Assembly: GCF_029265695.1 (NCBI RefSeq)
Contig: NZ_JAJUHW010000008.1
Coordinates: forward strand, 1-64,000
Source: Gracilinema caldarium
Lineage (GTDB): Bacteria; Spirochaetota; Spirochaetia; Treponematales; Breznakiellaceae
Direction of reading: 5' to 3'
Length of the DNA stretch: 64,000 bases
Positions within the stretch are counted from its first letter, which is position 1. Every line of letters starts with the position of its first letter. Positions 8,699 through 17,246 of this stretch are shown here, piece by piece. The notes beneath the pieces were generated by a model that saw nothing but the letters and a program-made list of their open reading frames with translations, was not told the origin of the DNA and searched no databases. A program made the translations under genes and the position numbers.

Positions 8699-11600
8699 AA
8701 TTTTGGAACCCTGGTTTGATTTTATGACCTCAATTTTGCTGGGAATTCTGTTTTTCATCTCCGCCACATGGGAAATGAGGCCCACCATGCGGTGATCCCG
8801 GATTTCATCCAGAATGGTTAAGGCCCGATCCAGGCTGACCTCGTCCAGGCTGCCAAAACCTTCGTCGATAAAGATGGCATCGAGCCGTACTGCCCCGGAG
8901 CGGGCTTGGATAGAATCGGCCAGTCCCAGGGCGAGGCTTATGGAAGCCATGAAGCTTTCGCCCCCCGAGAGTGTCGCGCAGGGGCGGGTCTTGCCGGTGA
9001 AGGAGTCAAAGACCGCGAGGTCAAGGCCGCCCAGGGCTCGGTTATTTTCGTTTTCGGGGTTCAGAAGTATGGAATACCTTCCTTCACTCATCCGTTCGAG
9101 CCGCCTGTTTGCATAGGAGGTTACTTCCTGGAGATAAAGGCTGAGGAGCCAGGAATCGAAGGGCCACTTTTTGGGGTTCGAGCCGGCTAGGTCCTCTGAC
9201 AGGGCTTTATAGCGGGAATGGGTTTCATTGAGGCGATTATACTGATCCAAAGCAGCTGTATATCGTTCCTGATCCTGAATAAGGCTCTGGAGTTTTACCT
9301 GCAGGGCTTGCTGTGTTTCCGCCAATTGTTCATGGGCCTCTTCTGTATCATGAAGGGCTTGCTCAAGGGCCTCTACGGTGGCTTCTCTCTGGTTTCCAGG
9401 GCCCTCTATGTGGAGTCCCGCCAGGGCACGCCGGGCTTCTTCTTCCTGGTGTATAAGCCGGTCCATGTTTTCTTTCCAAGCTTGAACCCGGGAACTGTAT
9501 GTCCCTTCTGCTTCTGGGCTTAATATGGCGGCCTTTAGTGCCTCCGTGTCGGTAAACCCGAGTTCCTCTGCCATGGCTGTGAGGGCCTGTTTAAGCTTTG
9601 CTTCTTCTTCTTTAAAATCCTGCCAGCGCTTTTCCAGGCTTTCCCTGTGCTGCAGTGCCTGGGCTTTCTCTATGCCGAGCTGCTGCTTCTTTTTTTCATA
9701 CTCCGCTATCTGGGCCTCCATGGTTTCTAGATGCTGCTGCAGGCGGTTCAGGGCAAGGGCGATGGTTTCTGTTTTCCATATATCAAAATAGAGTTGGAGC
9801 CTTCCTTTTATTTCATCAATTTGATGAGATAAATCGGCTAGCTGCTGCCTGCCGCTTTCCAATTGGGCCTGTGCACGGGCAGCCAGACCCTGCTTTTCCT
9901 GCAGATTTCGGGCAACCTGGGTAAGATTAAGGGTTTCCTTTCGTAACTGCTGGAGGTTTTTATTGATAATTTCTGCCGCTGTCGAGTTATTCCGGATGTC
10001 GAGCTGGACTTCCGATACTTCTGGTAAGCCCCGTGCGTTGTTAAGACAGGTAATCTCGAAGGGGAGCCCAGAATGGGGGGAAAGGAGAGCGAGCAGGCTG
10101 GTGCGGATTTCATGGTACTTCTCTTCTATCTCTTCCAGTTCCCGAATAAGCCTATTTAATGTAAGCTCCTGGTTTCGTATTTCGGTCCGCAGCTCGGCCA
10201 TGCGTTTTTCCAAATCTTTTTGTTCTATTTTGAGGGCCGATATTTTTTCTTCCGTACCAAAACGAGTGGGGGGCGCGAGGGCAGGGGCCGGATGATGAAG
10301 CGAGCCGCAAACGGGGCAGGGGTCCCCTTGTTTGAGGGTTGCGGCGAGCCGGGCAGCAAGGTTTGCCTCTTCCTGTTCCTTGTATTGTTTTTCCAAGTTA
10401 GCCAGTTCTTCACTAAGTATGGGGAGCCGCTTCTCGATTGTGTCGAGTTCCATTCTGTGCTGGGCTAAACCTTCTTCTGCGGTGCGCTGCTCTGTGCGTT
10501 TTTGGCTGTCCTGTTGGGCATATTGAAGGAGGTTGCGGAGGTGAGCCATGAGGGCAACGCTCATCTCCTTTTGATCCTGAAGTGTCGTTTCAACTTGGGC
10601 GGCCCCTTCGCTTTTTATAAGCAATTCCTGTAAATTTTCTATGTCGGCCCGGAGTCCTGGAAGGCTTTCTTCTGCTTCATGGATCGCAGTTAAGAGTTCT
10701 TCTCGGCGCGTTTCGAGCTGCCTGAGCCGCTGTTCCTCCTCCACAGCCTGGGAAAGGGCTCCCTTCTGCTCCCTGAGGGCAGTGCATTCACGATTTAGGT
10801 TTTCAATGCTGCTTTTTTGGTTTTCTATTTCGTCATATTGATGAATTGCCATGGCAGTCCGCTGCTCGGCCTGTTCCCGTTCCGCTTGCAGGTTTTTGAT
10901 TCTGTTTTCCAGCTCCCTTTCCTGATAAAGCTTTTCCTGGGCTGGTTTTGCCTGTTGGTTCATGGCCAGTGCCTGACTTAAGGCTTCTATTTCCTGCTGC
11001 TGTTCGGTAAGTGTACGCTGCTCTTCATCGATGGCGGCAAGCCGCTGTACCAGTTCCTGCCGCTGGCGGGCTCGGCTCAGGGCTTCGCTTAAGGTTTTTA
11101 TGTGGTCTAAGGTTTGCCTGTCCTTTTCGGCAATTTGTTCCAATTCGGCCCTGATGCGATTTTGCTCTGCCTGGTTTTCCTGTTCATTGTACCGCTGAGA
11201 AGCTTCCTGTAGGGCCAAATTGGCTGTCTTTAACATACCCTCGGCTTCTTTCTTTTTTTCCGCCGCAAGCTCTCTAATGGCTACTGCTTCTTCCACGGGA
11301 AAGAGTTTCCGCAGCACATCCCGGCGAGCCTGGGAATTTTGTTGTAAGAACTGGGCGAACTCTCCCTGGGGAAGAAGTATTATCTTTGCAAATTCGTCGG
11401 CCGAGAGGCCTAAAAGCCGGGCGATTTTTTCATCCGCCTCGCTTTTTCTGCTCGATAGGCTCTGCCGTTCGCCCCCACTGGCGAGCCGGTAGAGTACCGC
11501 CGCTTCTTCTTCCACGGTGGTTCCGGTTCCCCGTTTCTTGGGTCGTTCCAATTTGGGACTTCGCTGTACAACATAGGACTCATTACCGAGAGAAAATTCA

Positions 11601-11839
11601 AGCTCTACCCAACAGTCTTCATCGAGACCTGCAAAATCGGAACGGATTTTTGTTTCCAGGTTTTTCCTGCTCCCCGGGAGTTTACCATAGAGGGCAAAAC
11701 AGAGGGCGTCAAAGATGGTGGTTTTGCCCGAACCGGTTTTTCCGGAAATAAGAAAAATGTCGTCCAGCCTGGTAAAATCTATTTCGGTGCGGCCCGTAAA
11801 AGGACCGATGTTGTACATGATGAGCTTACGGGGTCTCAT
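8678..11839 (-). CDS. sbcC: Exonuclease SbcC, ATPase subunit
   Basis: Rad50-like subunit of the SbcCD nuclease, which opens DNA hairpins and trims protein-blocked ends. The 1053-residue protein has a Walker A site (GKTGSGKTT, about 33-41), two long coiled coils rich in Glu, Gln and Leu, the zinc-hook motif CPVC at about residue 505 in the middle (GDPCPVCGSLHHP), the ABC signature LSGGESFMASISLALGLAD near 957 and Walker B (AIFIDEGFGSLDE) near 995. Its start overlaps the end of sbcD by 14 bases, the normal sbcD-sbcC order. AAAGGAG lies about 11 bases before the ATG. Nothing appears degraded. Confidence 0.96.
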   Translation of the reverse strand: MRPRKLIMYNIGPFTGRTEIDFTRLDDIFLISGKTGSGKTTIFDALCFALYGKLPGSRKNLETKIRSDFAGLDEDCWVELEFSLGNESYVVQRSPKLERPKKRGTGTTVEEEAAVLYRLASGGERQSLSSRKSEADEKIARLLGLSADEFAKIILLPQGEFAQFLQQNSQARRDVLRKLFPVEEAVAIRELAAEKKKEAEGMLKTANLALQEASQRYNEQENQAEQNRIRAELEQIAEKDRQTLDHIKTLSEALSRARQRQELVQRLAAIDEEQRTLTEQQQEIEALSQALAMNQQAKPAQEKLYQERELENRIKNLQAEREQAEQRTAMAIHQYDEIENQKSSIENLNRECTALREQKGALSQAVEEEQRLRQLETRREELLTAIHEAEESLPGLRADIENLQELLIKSEGAAQVETTLQDQKEMSVALMAHLRNLLQYAQQDSQKRTEQRTAEEGLAQHRMELDTIEKRLPILSEELANLEKQYKEQEEANLAARLAATLKQGDPCPVCGSLHHPAPALAPPTRFGTEEKISALKIEQKDLEKRMAELRTEIRNQELTLNRLIRELEEIEEKYHEIRTSLLALLSPHSGLPFEITCLNNARGLPEVSEVQLDIRNNSTAAEIINKNLQQLRKETLNLTQVARNLQEKQGLAARAQAQLESGRQQLADLSHQIDEIKGRLQLYFDIWKTETIALALNRLQQHLETMEAQIAEYEKKKQQLGIEKAQALQHRESLEKRWQDFKEEEAKLKQALTAMAEELGFTDTEALKAAILSPEAEGTYSSRVQAWKENMDRLIHQEEEARRALAGLHIEGPGNQREATVEALEQALHDTEEAHEQLAETQQALQVKLQSLIQDQERYTAALDQYNRLNETHSRYKALSEDLAGSNPKKWPFDSWLLSLYLQEVTSYANRRLERMSEGRYSILLNPENENNRALGGLDLAVFDSFTGKTRPCATLSGGESFMASISLALGLADSIQARSGAVRLDAIFIDEGFGSLDEVSLDRALTILDEIRDHRMVGLISHVAEMKNRIPSKIEVIKSNQGSKILISGES

Positions 11840-13082
11840 GGGATTGCTGCTCCTTTAAGAGGGTTGCAAAAAGGTCCAGTTTCTCCTGGTCTACCATTCC
11901 GTACAGGGTTTCTTCGAATGATATAAAGTCATCCAAGGTGCCCCGGCGGCGCCCCGTTTCTCCTGAGGCTGTATCGGGCAGCATGCCCTGCAGGGCAGAC
12001 CGTTCAGCTACCAGGGCTTGGAATGCTCTGTCCTGTTTTACCGAGAGTACCAATGGATATCGTTGCTCCAAAAGCCGCTGGGCATTTTCTACCAGGTGCT
12101 CGTCGGTGAGCTCAATTTCGAGGTATGAATGAACAAGTGAGTCAGCCTGTGTCTCCTTCTCTTCTGTCTGAAAGTTCCCTGACATAAGGTCCGCAAATGA
12201 GGCCTTGATCCGCCGTACCGGGTGAAGCGGCTTAAGCGGAATGGCCCGTACTGTTGCTGGTTGGTCTGATTCGCGGTCCGGGATCTCCACCTCAAGGCAA
12301 ACCTTTTCCTGGCCAGCCTCACCAAAGCTGTAGGCCAGGGGGCTTCCGGCATACCAGGCGTTCGGCCCCGCCTGTTGGCAGCGATGCAGATGCCCCAGGG
12401 CGACGTAGGAAAACCCAGAGAAAAGCTGGACATCAACCTGTTCGGCAGTGCCGACGAAAATCCGCTCCGATTCGCTTTCTCGTCCTCCCTGGGTAAAGAG
12501 GTGGGCGACAAGCACCGACTGGTGTATACTCTGCATTGCAAGTTCTTTTCGCCGTTCTTCGAGCCGCCGTCCTGCCTCGGCTGCAAGGTTTTGCTGGGTT
12601 CGCAGACCCTGCGGTGCTGTACCGGATTCTTGGTTGTCTGAGTTTGGGGATTCTTTGGGGGAATAAAGCGAACCGGGGTACAGGAAGGGAAGGAGAAACA
12701 CCGCACAGCGTTCTTTCCCGTCTGTCACAATGACTGGCTCAAAAGAAAGATTTGGGTCCGAGACTATGTGTATGTTCATGGACCTAAACAGTTCATGGCC
12801 AAAGGCAAGCCGTTCAGGTGAATCATGGTTTCCCGCAATCATGCAGATGGCTGTATCGGGAAAGCGGCTATGGAGGGTATTCAGGAAGTCTCCCAAGAGA
12901 CTTACCGCCTCAGCGGATGGTATGGACCGGTCGTAAATATCCCCGGCTAAGAGGATTGCCGAATACCGGTCCCGGGATAGTATATCCACAAGTTGATTGA
13001 GCAGATATTTCTGGTCTTCAATAAGGGATTGTTCATGAAACAGGCGTCCCAGATGCAGATCCGCAAGATGGAGAAACTTCAT
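11826..13082 (-). CDS. sbcD: Exonuclease SbcD, nuclease subunit
   Basis: Mre11-like metallophosphoesterase that forms the nuclease site of SbcCD. The motifs for the two metals are present: LHLADLHLG (DxH) right at the start, LLAGDIYDRS (GDxxD), IAGNHDSPERL (GNHD), then VLVAHLF and ALGHLHRCQ. The ATG at 13082 gives the standard start MKFLHLADLHLG and 418 residues; an upstream TTG at 13118 would add an unrelated extension over the promoter. There is no good ribosome site. A strong sigma-70-type promoter (13090-13118) would put the transcription start on this ATG, so the message is probably leaderless. Confidence 0.95.
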   Translation of the reverse strand: MKFLHLADLHLGRLFHEQSLIEDQKYLLNQLVDILSRDRYSAILLAGDIYDRSIPSAEAVSLLGDFLNTLHSRFPDTAICMIAGNHDSPERLAFGHELFRSMNIHIVSDPNLSFEPVIVTDGKERCAVFLLPFLYPGSLYSPKESPNSDNQESGTAPQGLRTQQNLAAEAGRRLEERRKELAMQSIHQSVLVAHLFTQGGRESESERIFVGTAEQVDVQLFSGFSYVALGHLHRCQQAGPNAWYAGSPLAYSFGEAGQEKVCLEVEIPDRESDQPATVRAIPLKPLHPVRRIKASFADLMSGNFQTEEKETQADSLVHSYLEIELTDEHLVENAQRLLEQRYPLVLSVKQDRAFQALVAERSALQGMLPDTASGETGRRRGTLDDFISFEETLYGMVDQEKLDLFATLLKEQQSHETP

Positions 13083-13089
13083 AATGCTC

Positions 13090-13118
13090 AATCTACGGGG
13101 CTTACCTGTATCGGTCAA
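13090..13118 (-). promoter_or_regulatory. sbcD promoter (leaderless type)
   Basis: Minus strand TTGACC, 17 bases, TAGATT, then 7 bases to the sbcD ATG. It faces away from the extended -10 at 13129-13137, so two divergent start sites lie about 60 bases apart. Confidence 0.6.
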
Positions 13119-13128
13119 TACCCGCTTA

Positions 13129-13137
13129 TGTTATAAT
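13129..13137 (+). promoter_or_regulatory. Extended -10 promoter (leaderless type) for the gene at 13144
   Basis: TGT-TATAAT, a perfect extended -10 element, ends 6 bases before the ATG at 13144. No -35 hexamer is recognisable, as is common with extended -10 promoters. The expected start of transcription is the A of the ATG or one base beside it. Confidence 0.6.
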
Positions 13138-13143
13138 AGTTCC

Positions 13144-14313
13144 ATGACAGAAACTAATCAGGACCCCCTGCTCACTGAACTCGTTTATTTTTCCATAAAG
13201 GATGTAGGGCGGGCTATTGATATGAAAATCCTGGAAAGCCCCGCCCTGTATGCCCGGTTTTCGGGGAAAAAGCTGGGAAGTCTGCTGCCCTTGCGCAAAG
13301 ATACCCCCACATCACTTTCGCTTCCCCAGCCGGTGTGGTTTGCCTTTGAAGAAGTTGAAGCCGAGGGGCTCGGAACGGTATTCCCCTCCGCAAAGGTGTA
13401 CAATGACGGGGCGGTGACCATTTTGCTCAGAGGTACCGGTCGTTTTACTCTGGATGCGCTGGGTCCACTATCCCGTTCCTCATTAATCAGAAGTCAGGGT
13501 TACACATACAGTTTTGCAGAGTATGCGGACCGGCTTTTCGGACGTCTCTTGGATGCCATTGGGGATGCCATTGTAGACGGTATAGAACGTTCGAACATTC
13601 AGCAGGAGCATTATCTGGCATATTGTTTCCTGGAATATCCTGAACTTCCGCCCCTCTTTGTCCAGCAGAACAGAGCACGCCTTGCCTCGCTCCTTATCGG
13701 TGAATATGACGCTGATTCGCTTCATGAGTCCCAGATTCAGGCATCGTTGGCCCGGCCTTTTTCGTATAGGCCCGATGATTTAGCTATTTTTGATATGGAC
13801 CACTGTGTTATTTTTGACAGCCACCGGGACTACGAAGATATTCTTCTTATTATTGAGCATGCAAATTACCGGCTCCTTGAACTTCGCGCCTTGGATCGGC
13901 TTTTAGACCAAAGACTCGACGAGGCAGAACGGGATTTAACGGTTTATGGTATTCAGAAAAACAAGAAGGGCAAGGGGCGCATAAAACTGCGGGGCAAAGC
14001 TCCCCAGAAAAAATTTGCCCGTATCCAGGCATTGCGCTTCGAAGCTCTCTTTATACTCGAAAACCTTGAAAATTCATCCAAAATAATTGGGGACTATTTT
14101 CTGGGTCAGATTTATTCCCGGCTCTGCGAAATATTCAATACCGATGGCTGGAGCAGATCCGTTGAGCGACGCCTGGATGTGCTTTCTTCAGTCTATGAAA
14201 TGGTAAAAACCGATTCGGCAGAGCGGCGTACCCTTGTACTGGAAATTGTCTTTATTGTAGTATGTATTGTCCTGCCACTTATACAAATCTGGCAGGCCCT
14301 TATGTTAAAATAA
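13144..14313 (+). CDS. Tail-anchored protein, possibly RMD1/DUF155-like, function unknown
   Basis: A 389-residue protein whose function I do not recognise. It has a charged helical region (LDRLLDQRLDEAERDL, about 240-260), a basic patch (KNKKGKGRIKLRGK), and one C-terminal membrane span (LVLEIVFIVVCIVLPLIQIW) with only a few residues after it, so it is a tail-anchored cytoplasmic protein. The helix followed by ERR and a terminal span recalls the RMD1/YagE (DUF155) family, but I could not confirm the N-terminal part. The start MTETNQ at 13144 is preferred over the ATG at 13084 because the longer form would be translated across the promoter and the sbcD start. Transcribed divergently from sbcD. 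Confidence 0.75.
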   Translation: MTETNQDPLLTELVYFSIKDVGRAIDMKILESPALYARFSGKKLGSLLPLRKDTPTSLSLPQPVWFAFEEVEAEGLGTVFPSAKVYNDGAVTILLRGTGRFTLDALGPLSRSSLIRSQGYTYSFAEYADRLFGRLLDAIGDAIVDGIERSNIQQEHYLAYCFLEYPELPPLFVQQNRARLASLLIGEYDADSLHESQIQASLARPFSYRPDDLAIFDMDHCVIFDSHRDYEDILLIIEHANYRLLELRALDRLLDQRLDEAERDLTVYGIQKNKKGKGRIKLRGKAPQKKFARIQALRFEALFILENLENSSKIIGDYFLGQIYSRLCEIFNTDGWSRSVERRLDVLSSVYEMVKTDSAERRTLVLEIVFIVVCIVLPLIQIWQALMLK

Positions 14314-14329
14314 TTAATAGAGGTTTACT

Positions 14330-15574
14330 ACGTCGATTTCTGCAACACATTCTGGGTGGAAGCGGACTCTCTATTCGGTCTGGATAGGTGAAGTCCTTGC
14401 CATAGCCGGCTTTGGTACTTCTACTCCCATTATTCCCTTTTTTCTCGGCGATTTAGGAATTACCGATCCCCAGGCGGTAAAGCTGTATACCGGGCTTCTG
14501 CAGACCCTGCCTGCCATCAGCATGATGATAATGGCTCCGATATGGGGGAGCCTGGCGGACCAATTTGGCCGGAAGCCCATGCTCCTGCGGGCCATGTTCG
14601 GCGGTGCGGTCATCCTTTGTTTGCAGGGCTTTGTCAGTGATCCCTGGCAGTTGCTTTTGCTCCGTACTATTCAAGGTATGCTGACCGGTACGGTCGGTGC
14701 TGCAACGGTTTTAGTTGCTTCGGTTTCTCCCGAAGAAGAGCGGGGCTACGCGCTGGGACTGCTCCAAATGTCTATTTTTTTGGGAAATTCCTTAGGGCCC
14801 CTGCTCGGCGGTTATATCTCTGATTTTTACGGCCACCGAATCAATTTTTTTGCTACCGCAATTTTGCTTCTCCTTGGCGGTTTTATTGTGAGCATCTTTG
14901 CTACCGATGATTTTAGTCCGCCGGCCCAGCGAAAGTCCTTTGTAAAAAGCCTGGTCCCCGACTTTTCGCCCCTGCGCGGAACGGAGCGCAAGGCCCTGTG
15001 GACCCTCCTTGCCATTGTGGCCGCAGACCAGGTTGCAGGCAGCATCACCTCTCCCTTTCTGCCCCTCTTTATAAAAACCATTTCTACCGCTTCCGCTCGG
15101 ATAGCATCCGATACAGGACTTGTTATAGCCGCTGCTGCAATTAGTTCTTCCGTCGCAGCGGTGCTTATTGGTAAAATCAGTTACCGTCTAGGCTACCGGC
15201 GAACCTTAGTATTTTGCATGGGTGGGGCTGCCCTTTTTACGTTGCCCCAGGCTTTTGTTAGCTCTGTAACCCAGCTGCTTGTTTTAAGGGTGATGAGCAG
15301 TTTCTTTATTGGCGGCAATATGCCTTCGGTGAATGCCCTCATCGCGGTTAAAACCCCTCGGGAGAAACAGGGGAGCATGTACGGTCTCCGCAGTTCCGTT
15401 GCCTCCGCCGGTGGTGCAATAGGACCGGCTATAGGTTCGGCCCTTGCAATAGGCTTCGGTTATGGGGCGGTTTTTATTGCTACCGGTACGGTTCTGGCTA
15501 TCGCAGGCATTGCAGTGCCCCTTTTTGTGTCAATGAGAGAAAAGCGGGAAAAAGTAAATGCCGAGTCGGTTTAG
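14330..15574 (+). CDS. MFS drug-efflux type transporter without a standard start codon
   Basis: Twelve-span major facilitator protein, about 414 residues. The A motif is clear (GSLADQFGRKPMLL), followed by GYALGLLQMSIFLGNSLGPLLGGYISDF, so it is likely a proton-coupled exporter. The coding frame is open upstream of the first ATG (14522) and encodes a proper first span (WKRTLYSVWIGEVLAIAGFG). Hence the true N-terminus must lie between the in-frame stop at 14318 and that span. This stretch has no ATG, GTG or TTG. AGAGG at 14319-14323 stands 6 bases before ACG (14330), which I take as the start. ATT at 14336 is the other choice. The gene lies 16 bases after the tail-anchored protein. Confidence 0.82.
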   Translation, partial: TSISATHSGWKRTLYSVWIGEVLAIAGFGTSTPIIPFFLGDLGITDPQAVKLYTGLLQTLPAISMMIMAPIWGSLADQFGRKPMLLRAMFGGAVILCLQGFVSDPWQLLLLRTIQGMLTGTVGAATVLVASVSPEEERGYALGLLQMSIFLGNSLGPLLGGYISDFYGHRINFFATAILLLLGGFIVSIFATDDFSPPAQRKSFVKSLVPDFSPLRGTERKALWTLLAIVAADQVAGSITSPFLPLFIKTISTASARIASDTGLVIAAAAISSSVAAVLIGKISYRLGYRRTLVFCMGGAALFTLPQAFVSSVTQLLVLRVMSSFFIGGNMPSVNALIAVKTPREKQGSMYGLRSSVASAGGAIGPAIGSALAIGFGYGAVFIATGTVLAIAGIAVPLFVSMREKREKVNAESV

Positions 15575-15598
15575 CGCTCCATGCCTTATTTGCCTTAT

Positions 15599-16033
15599 TT
15601 ACACAAATTTATTATAACTTTTGAGCATAAGAAAACTTTCGGAGCTAACAACCCCTTCTACACCGGAAAGTTCTTCGGTAAGGAATCGGACAAGGCCCCG
15701 GTTTGAGTCTACTAGGACCTCAGCAATAAGATCATAACGCCCTGAGGCGATAGAAACGGACAGTACGTTCGGAAGCCGGGACACCTCTTCCGCCTTGGTC
15801 TCCAGGAGGCGCGACTCGGCGACCCTCATGGCTACCAGGGCAAGCTGCTTGTTATCCAGCACTTCCGGGTTTATAAGGGCCCGTATCTGCATGACCCCTG
15901 CTTCCCGGAGCCGTTTTATCCGGCTTCGGATAGTCCCCTCGGATAAACCGAGGGCGCGGGCTATGGTGTTGTTGTTCTCATAGCCCTCTTTAAGAATATT
16001 GATGATATTCCAGTCGGTTGTGTCCAATTCCAT
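15599..16033 (-). CDS. Lrp/AsnC family transcription regulator
   Basis: A 144-residue regulator of the feast/famine family. The N-terminal helix-turn-helix (WNIINILKEGYENNNTIARALGLSEGTIRSRIKRLREAGVM, given here only as its landmarks WNIINIL and SEGTIRSRI) is followed by a RAM domain (VSIASGRYDLIAEVLV) that binds amino acids and forms octamers. It lies 12 bases after alanine dehydrogenase on the same strand, so it is probably cotranscribed and may regulate ald in response to alanine. No clear ribosome site precedes the ATG, which suggests coupling to ald translation. Family sure, target inferred. Confidence 0.9.
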   Translation of the reverse strand: MELDTTDWNIINILKEGYENNNTIARALGLSEGTIRSRIKRLREAGVMQIRALINPEVLDNKQLALVAMRVAESRLLETKAEEVSRLPNVLSVSIASGRYDLIAEVLVDSNRGLVRFLTEELSGVEGVVSSESFLMLKSYNKFV

Positions 16034-16045
16034 GGTTTTTGGAGC

Positions 16046-17158
16046 TTACAACAGCTTGTCCGCATCCGTCCAGGGGAGATTAAAAGCAGCGGCCACTTCT
16101 TTACAGGTAAGCTGGCCCTGATAGGTATTAAGCCCCCGGCGGATCGCCGGGTTGTCCCGGCAGGCTGCTTCCGCGCCCTTTTCAGCGATTTCAAGGCCAA
16201 AGGGTAATGTGGTGCTGGTCAGCGCTAAGGTACTTGTTAGAGCAACTGCGCCGGGCATATTGGCCACACAGTAATGAACGATGCCATCTACTTCGTAGAC
16301 CGGGTTATCATGGGTGGTGGGCCTTGTGGTCTCCACACAGCCTCCCTGATCTACCGCTACGTCCACGATGACCGAGCGTTTTTTCATCAACCCTAAGTGT
16401 TCTCGTCGGATCAGCTTTGGAGCCCGGGCTCCCGGTATGAGCACCGCGCCGATAACGAGGTCGCTTTCAGCCACCACTTTTCGGATGTTTGCATCGGTGG
16501 AATAGAGGGTAGATACTGCGCCGTGAAATATATCATCCAGATAGGCTAAGCGGCTGGAACGGACATCCAGGAGTGTCACCTCCGCTCCCATACCAAGTGC
16601 GATTTTAGCTGCGTTGGTGCCAACTACGCCGCCGCCCAGGATAGCCACTTTTCCCCGCTGCACTCCGGGGACTCCGCCGAGGAGAATTCCCCGGCCGCCG
16701 AAGGGCCGCTCCAGATATTTTGCCCCCTCCTGCACGCTGAGGCGGCCCGCAATCTCGCTCATAGGAGCAAGACAGGGAAGGCTTCCGTCATCGAGCCTGA
16801 TTGTTTCGTAGGCAATACCGGTCACCTTGTTTTTTAAGAGGGCCTTTGTTTGTTCTTCGTCAGCCGCCAGGTGCAGGTAGGTAAAGAGAATTTGACCTTC
16901 TCGCAGCAGGGGATACTCTGAGGCTTGGGGTTCTTTTACCTTTACAATCATCTGGCAGGAACTGTAAATATCTTCTGCCTTTGCAACAAGGGTTGCTCCC
17001 ACTGCTTTGTATTCGCTGTCTTCGAAACCGGCTCCTTCGCCCGCACCGTTCTGGATATATACCTGATGCCCCCGCTGAACATAGGCTGCCACGCAGGACG
17101 GAGTCAGTCCCACGCGGTATTCATGTTTCTTGATTTCCTTTACACAGCCGATTTTCAT
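16046..17158 (-). CDS. ald: Alanine dehydrogenase
   Basis: NAD-dependent enzyme converting L-alanine and pyruvate, with release or capture of ammonia. The protein (370 residues) begins with the family hallmark MKIGCVKEIKKHEYRVGLTP. It has the substrate-site Lys and His (VKVKEPQ; TYLHLAADEEQT) and a Rossmann fold (VAILGGGVVGTNAAKIALGMGA). The later stretch DVAVDQGGCVETTRPTTHDNP carries the catalytic Asp. GGGAGG lies 8 bases before the ATG. A sigma-70-type promoter and a TTACG-N5-CGTAA palindrome lie upstream, and an Lrp-type gene follows, which is a common pairing. No residue appears to be missing. Confidence 0.96.
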   Translation of the reverse strand: MKIGCVKEIKKHEYRVGLTPSCVAAYVQRGHQVYIQNGAGEGAGFEDSEYKAVGATLVAKAEDIYSSCQMIVKVKEPQASEYPLLREGQILFTYLHLAADEEQTKALLKNKVTGIAYETIRLDDGSLPCLAPMSEIAGRLSVQEGAKYLERPFGGRGILLGGVPGVQRGKVAILGGGVVGTNAAKIALGMGAEVTLLDVRSSRLAYLDDIFHGAVSTLYSTDANIRKVVAESDLVIGAVLIPGARAPKLIRREHLGLMKKRSVIVDVAVDQGGCVETTRPTTHDNPVYEVDGIVHYCVANMPGAVALTSTLALTSTTLPFGLEIAEKGAEAACRDNPAIRRGLNTYQGQLTCKEVAAAFNLPWTDADKLL

Positions 17159-17193
17159 TCCCTGTTCCTCCCGATATTGAGCCTTACAGGGAT

Positions 17194-17221
17194 ATTATAT
17201 ACTAAAATCGTAAAAAAACAA
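17194..17221 (-). promoter_or_regulatory. Promoter of ald
   Basis: Minus strand TTGTTT, 16 bases, TATAAT (17199-17194). The start of transcription would lie near 17187, giving a leader of about 30 bases with the ald ribosome site. Confidence 0.6.
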
Positions 17222-17228
17222 TAAAAAA

Positions 17229-17243
17229 TTACGAATAACGTAA
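17229..17243. promoter_or_regulatory. Lrp-like operator candidate upstream of ald
   Basis: TTACGAATAACGTAA is a 15-base inverted repeat (arms TTACG and CGTAA) just upstream of the ald -35 box. The size and A/T-rich centre fit an Lrp/AsnC-type site, and an Lrp gene lies directly after ald. The link is inference from position. Confidence 0.45.
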
Positions 17244-17246
17244 ATT

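Noticed and set aside
13084-13143. N-terminal extension of the tail-anchored protein from ATG 13084
   Set aside because: The extension would be read across both divergent promoters and the sbcD start; no ribosome site precedes 13084.
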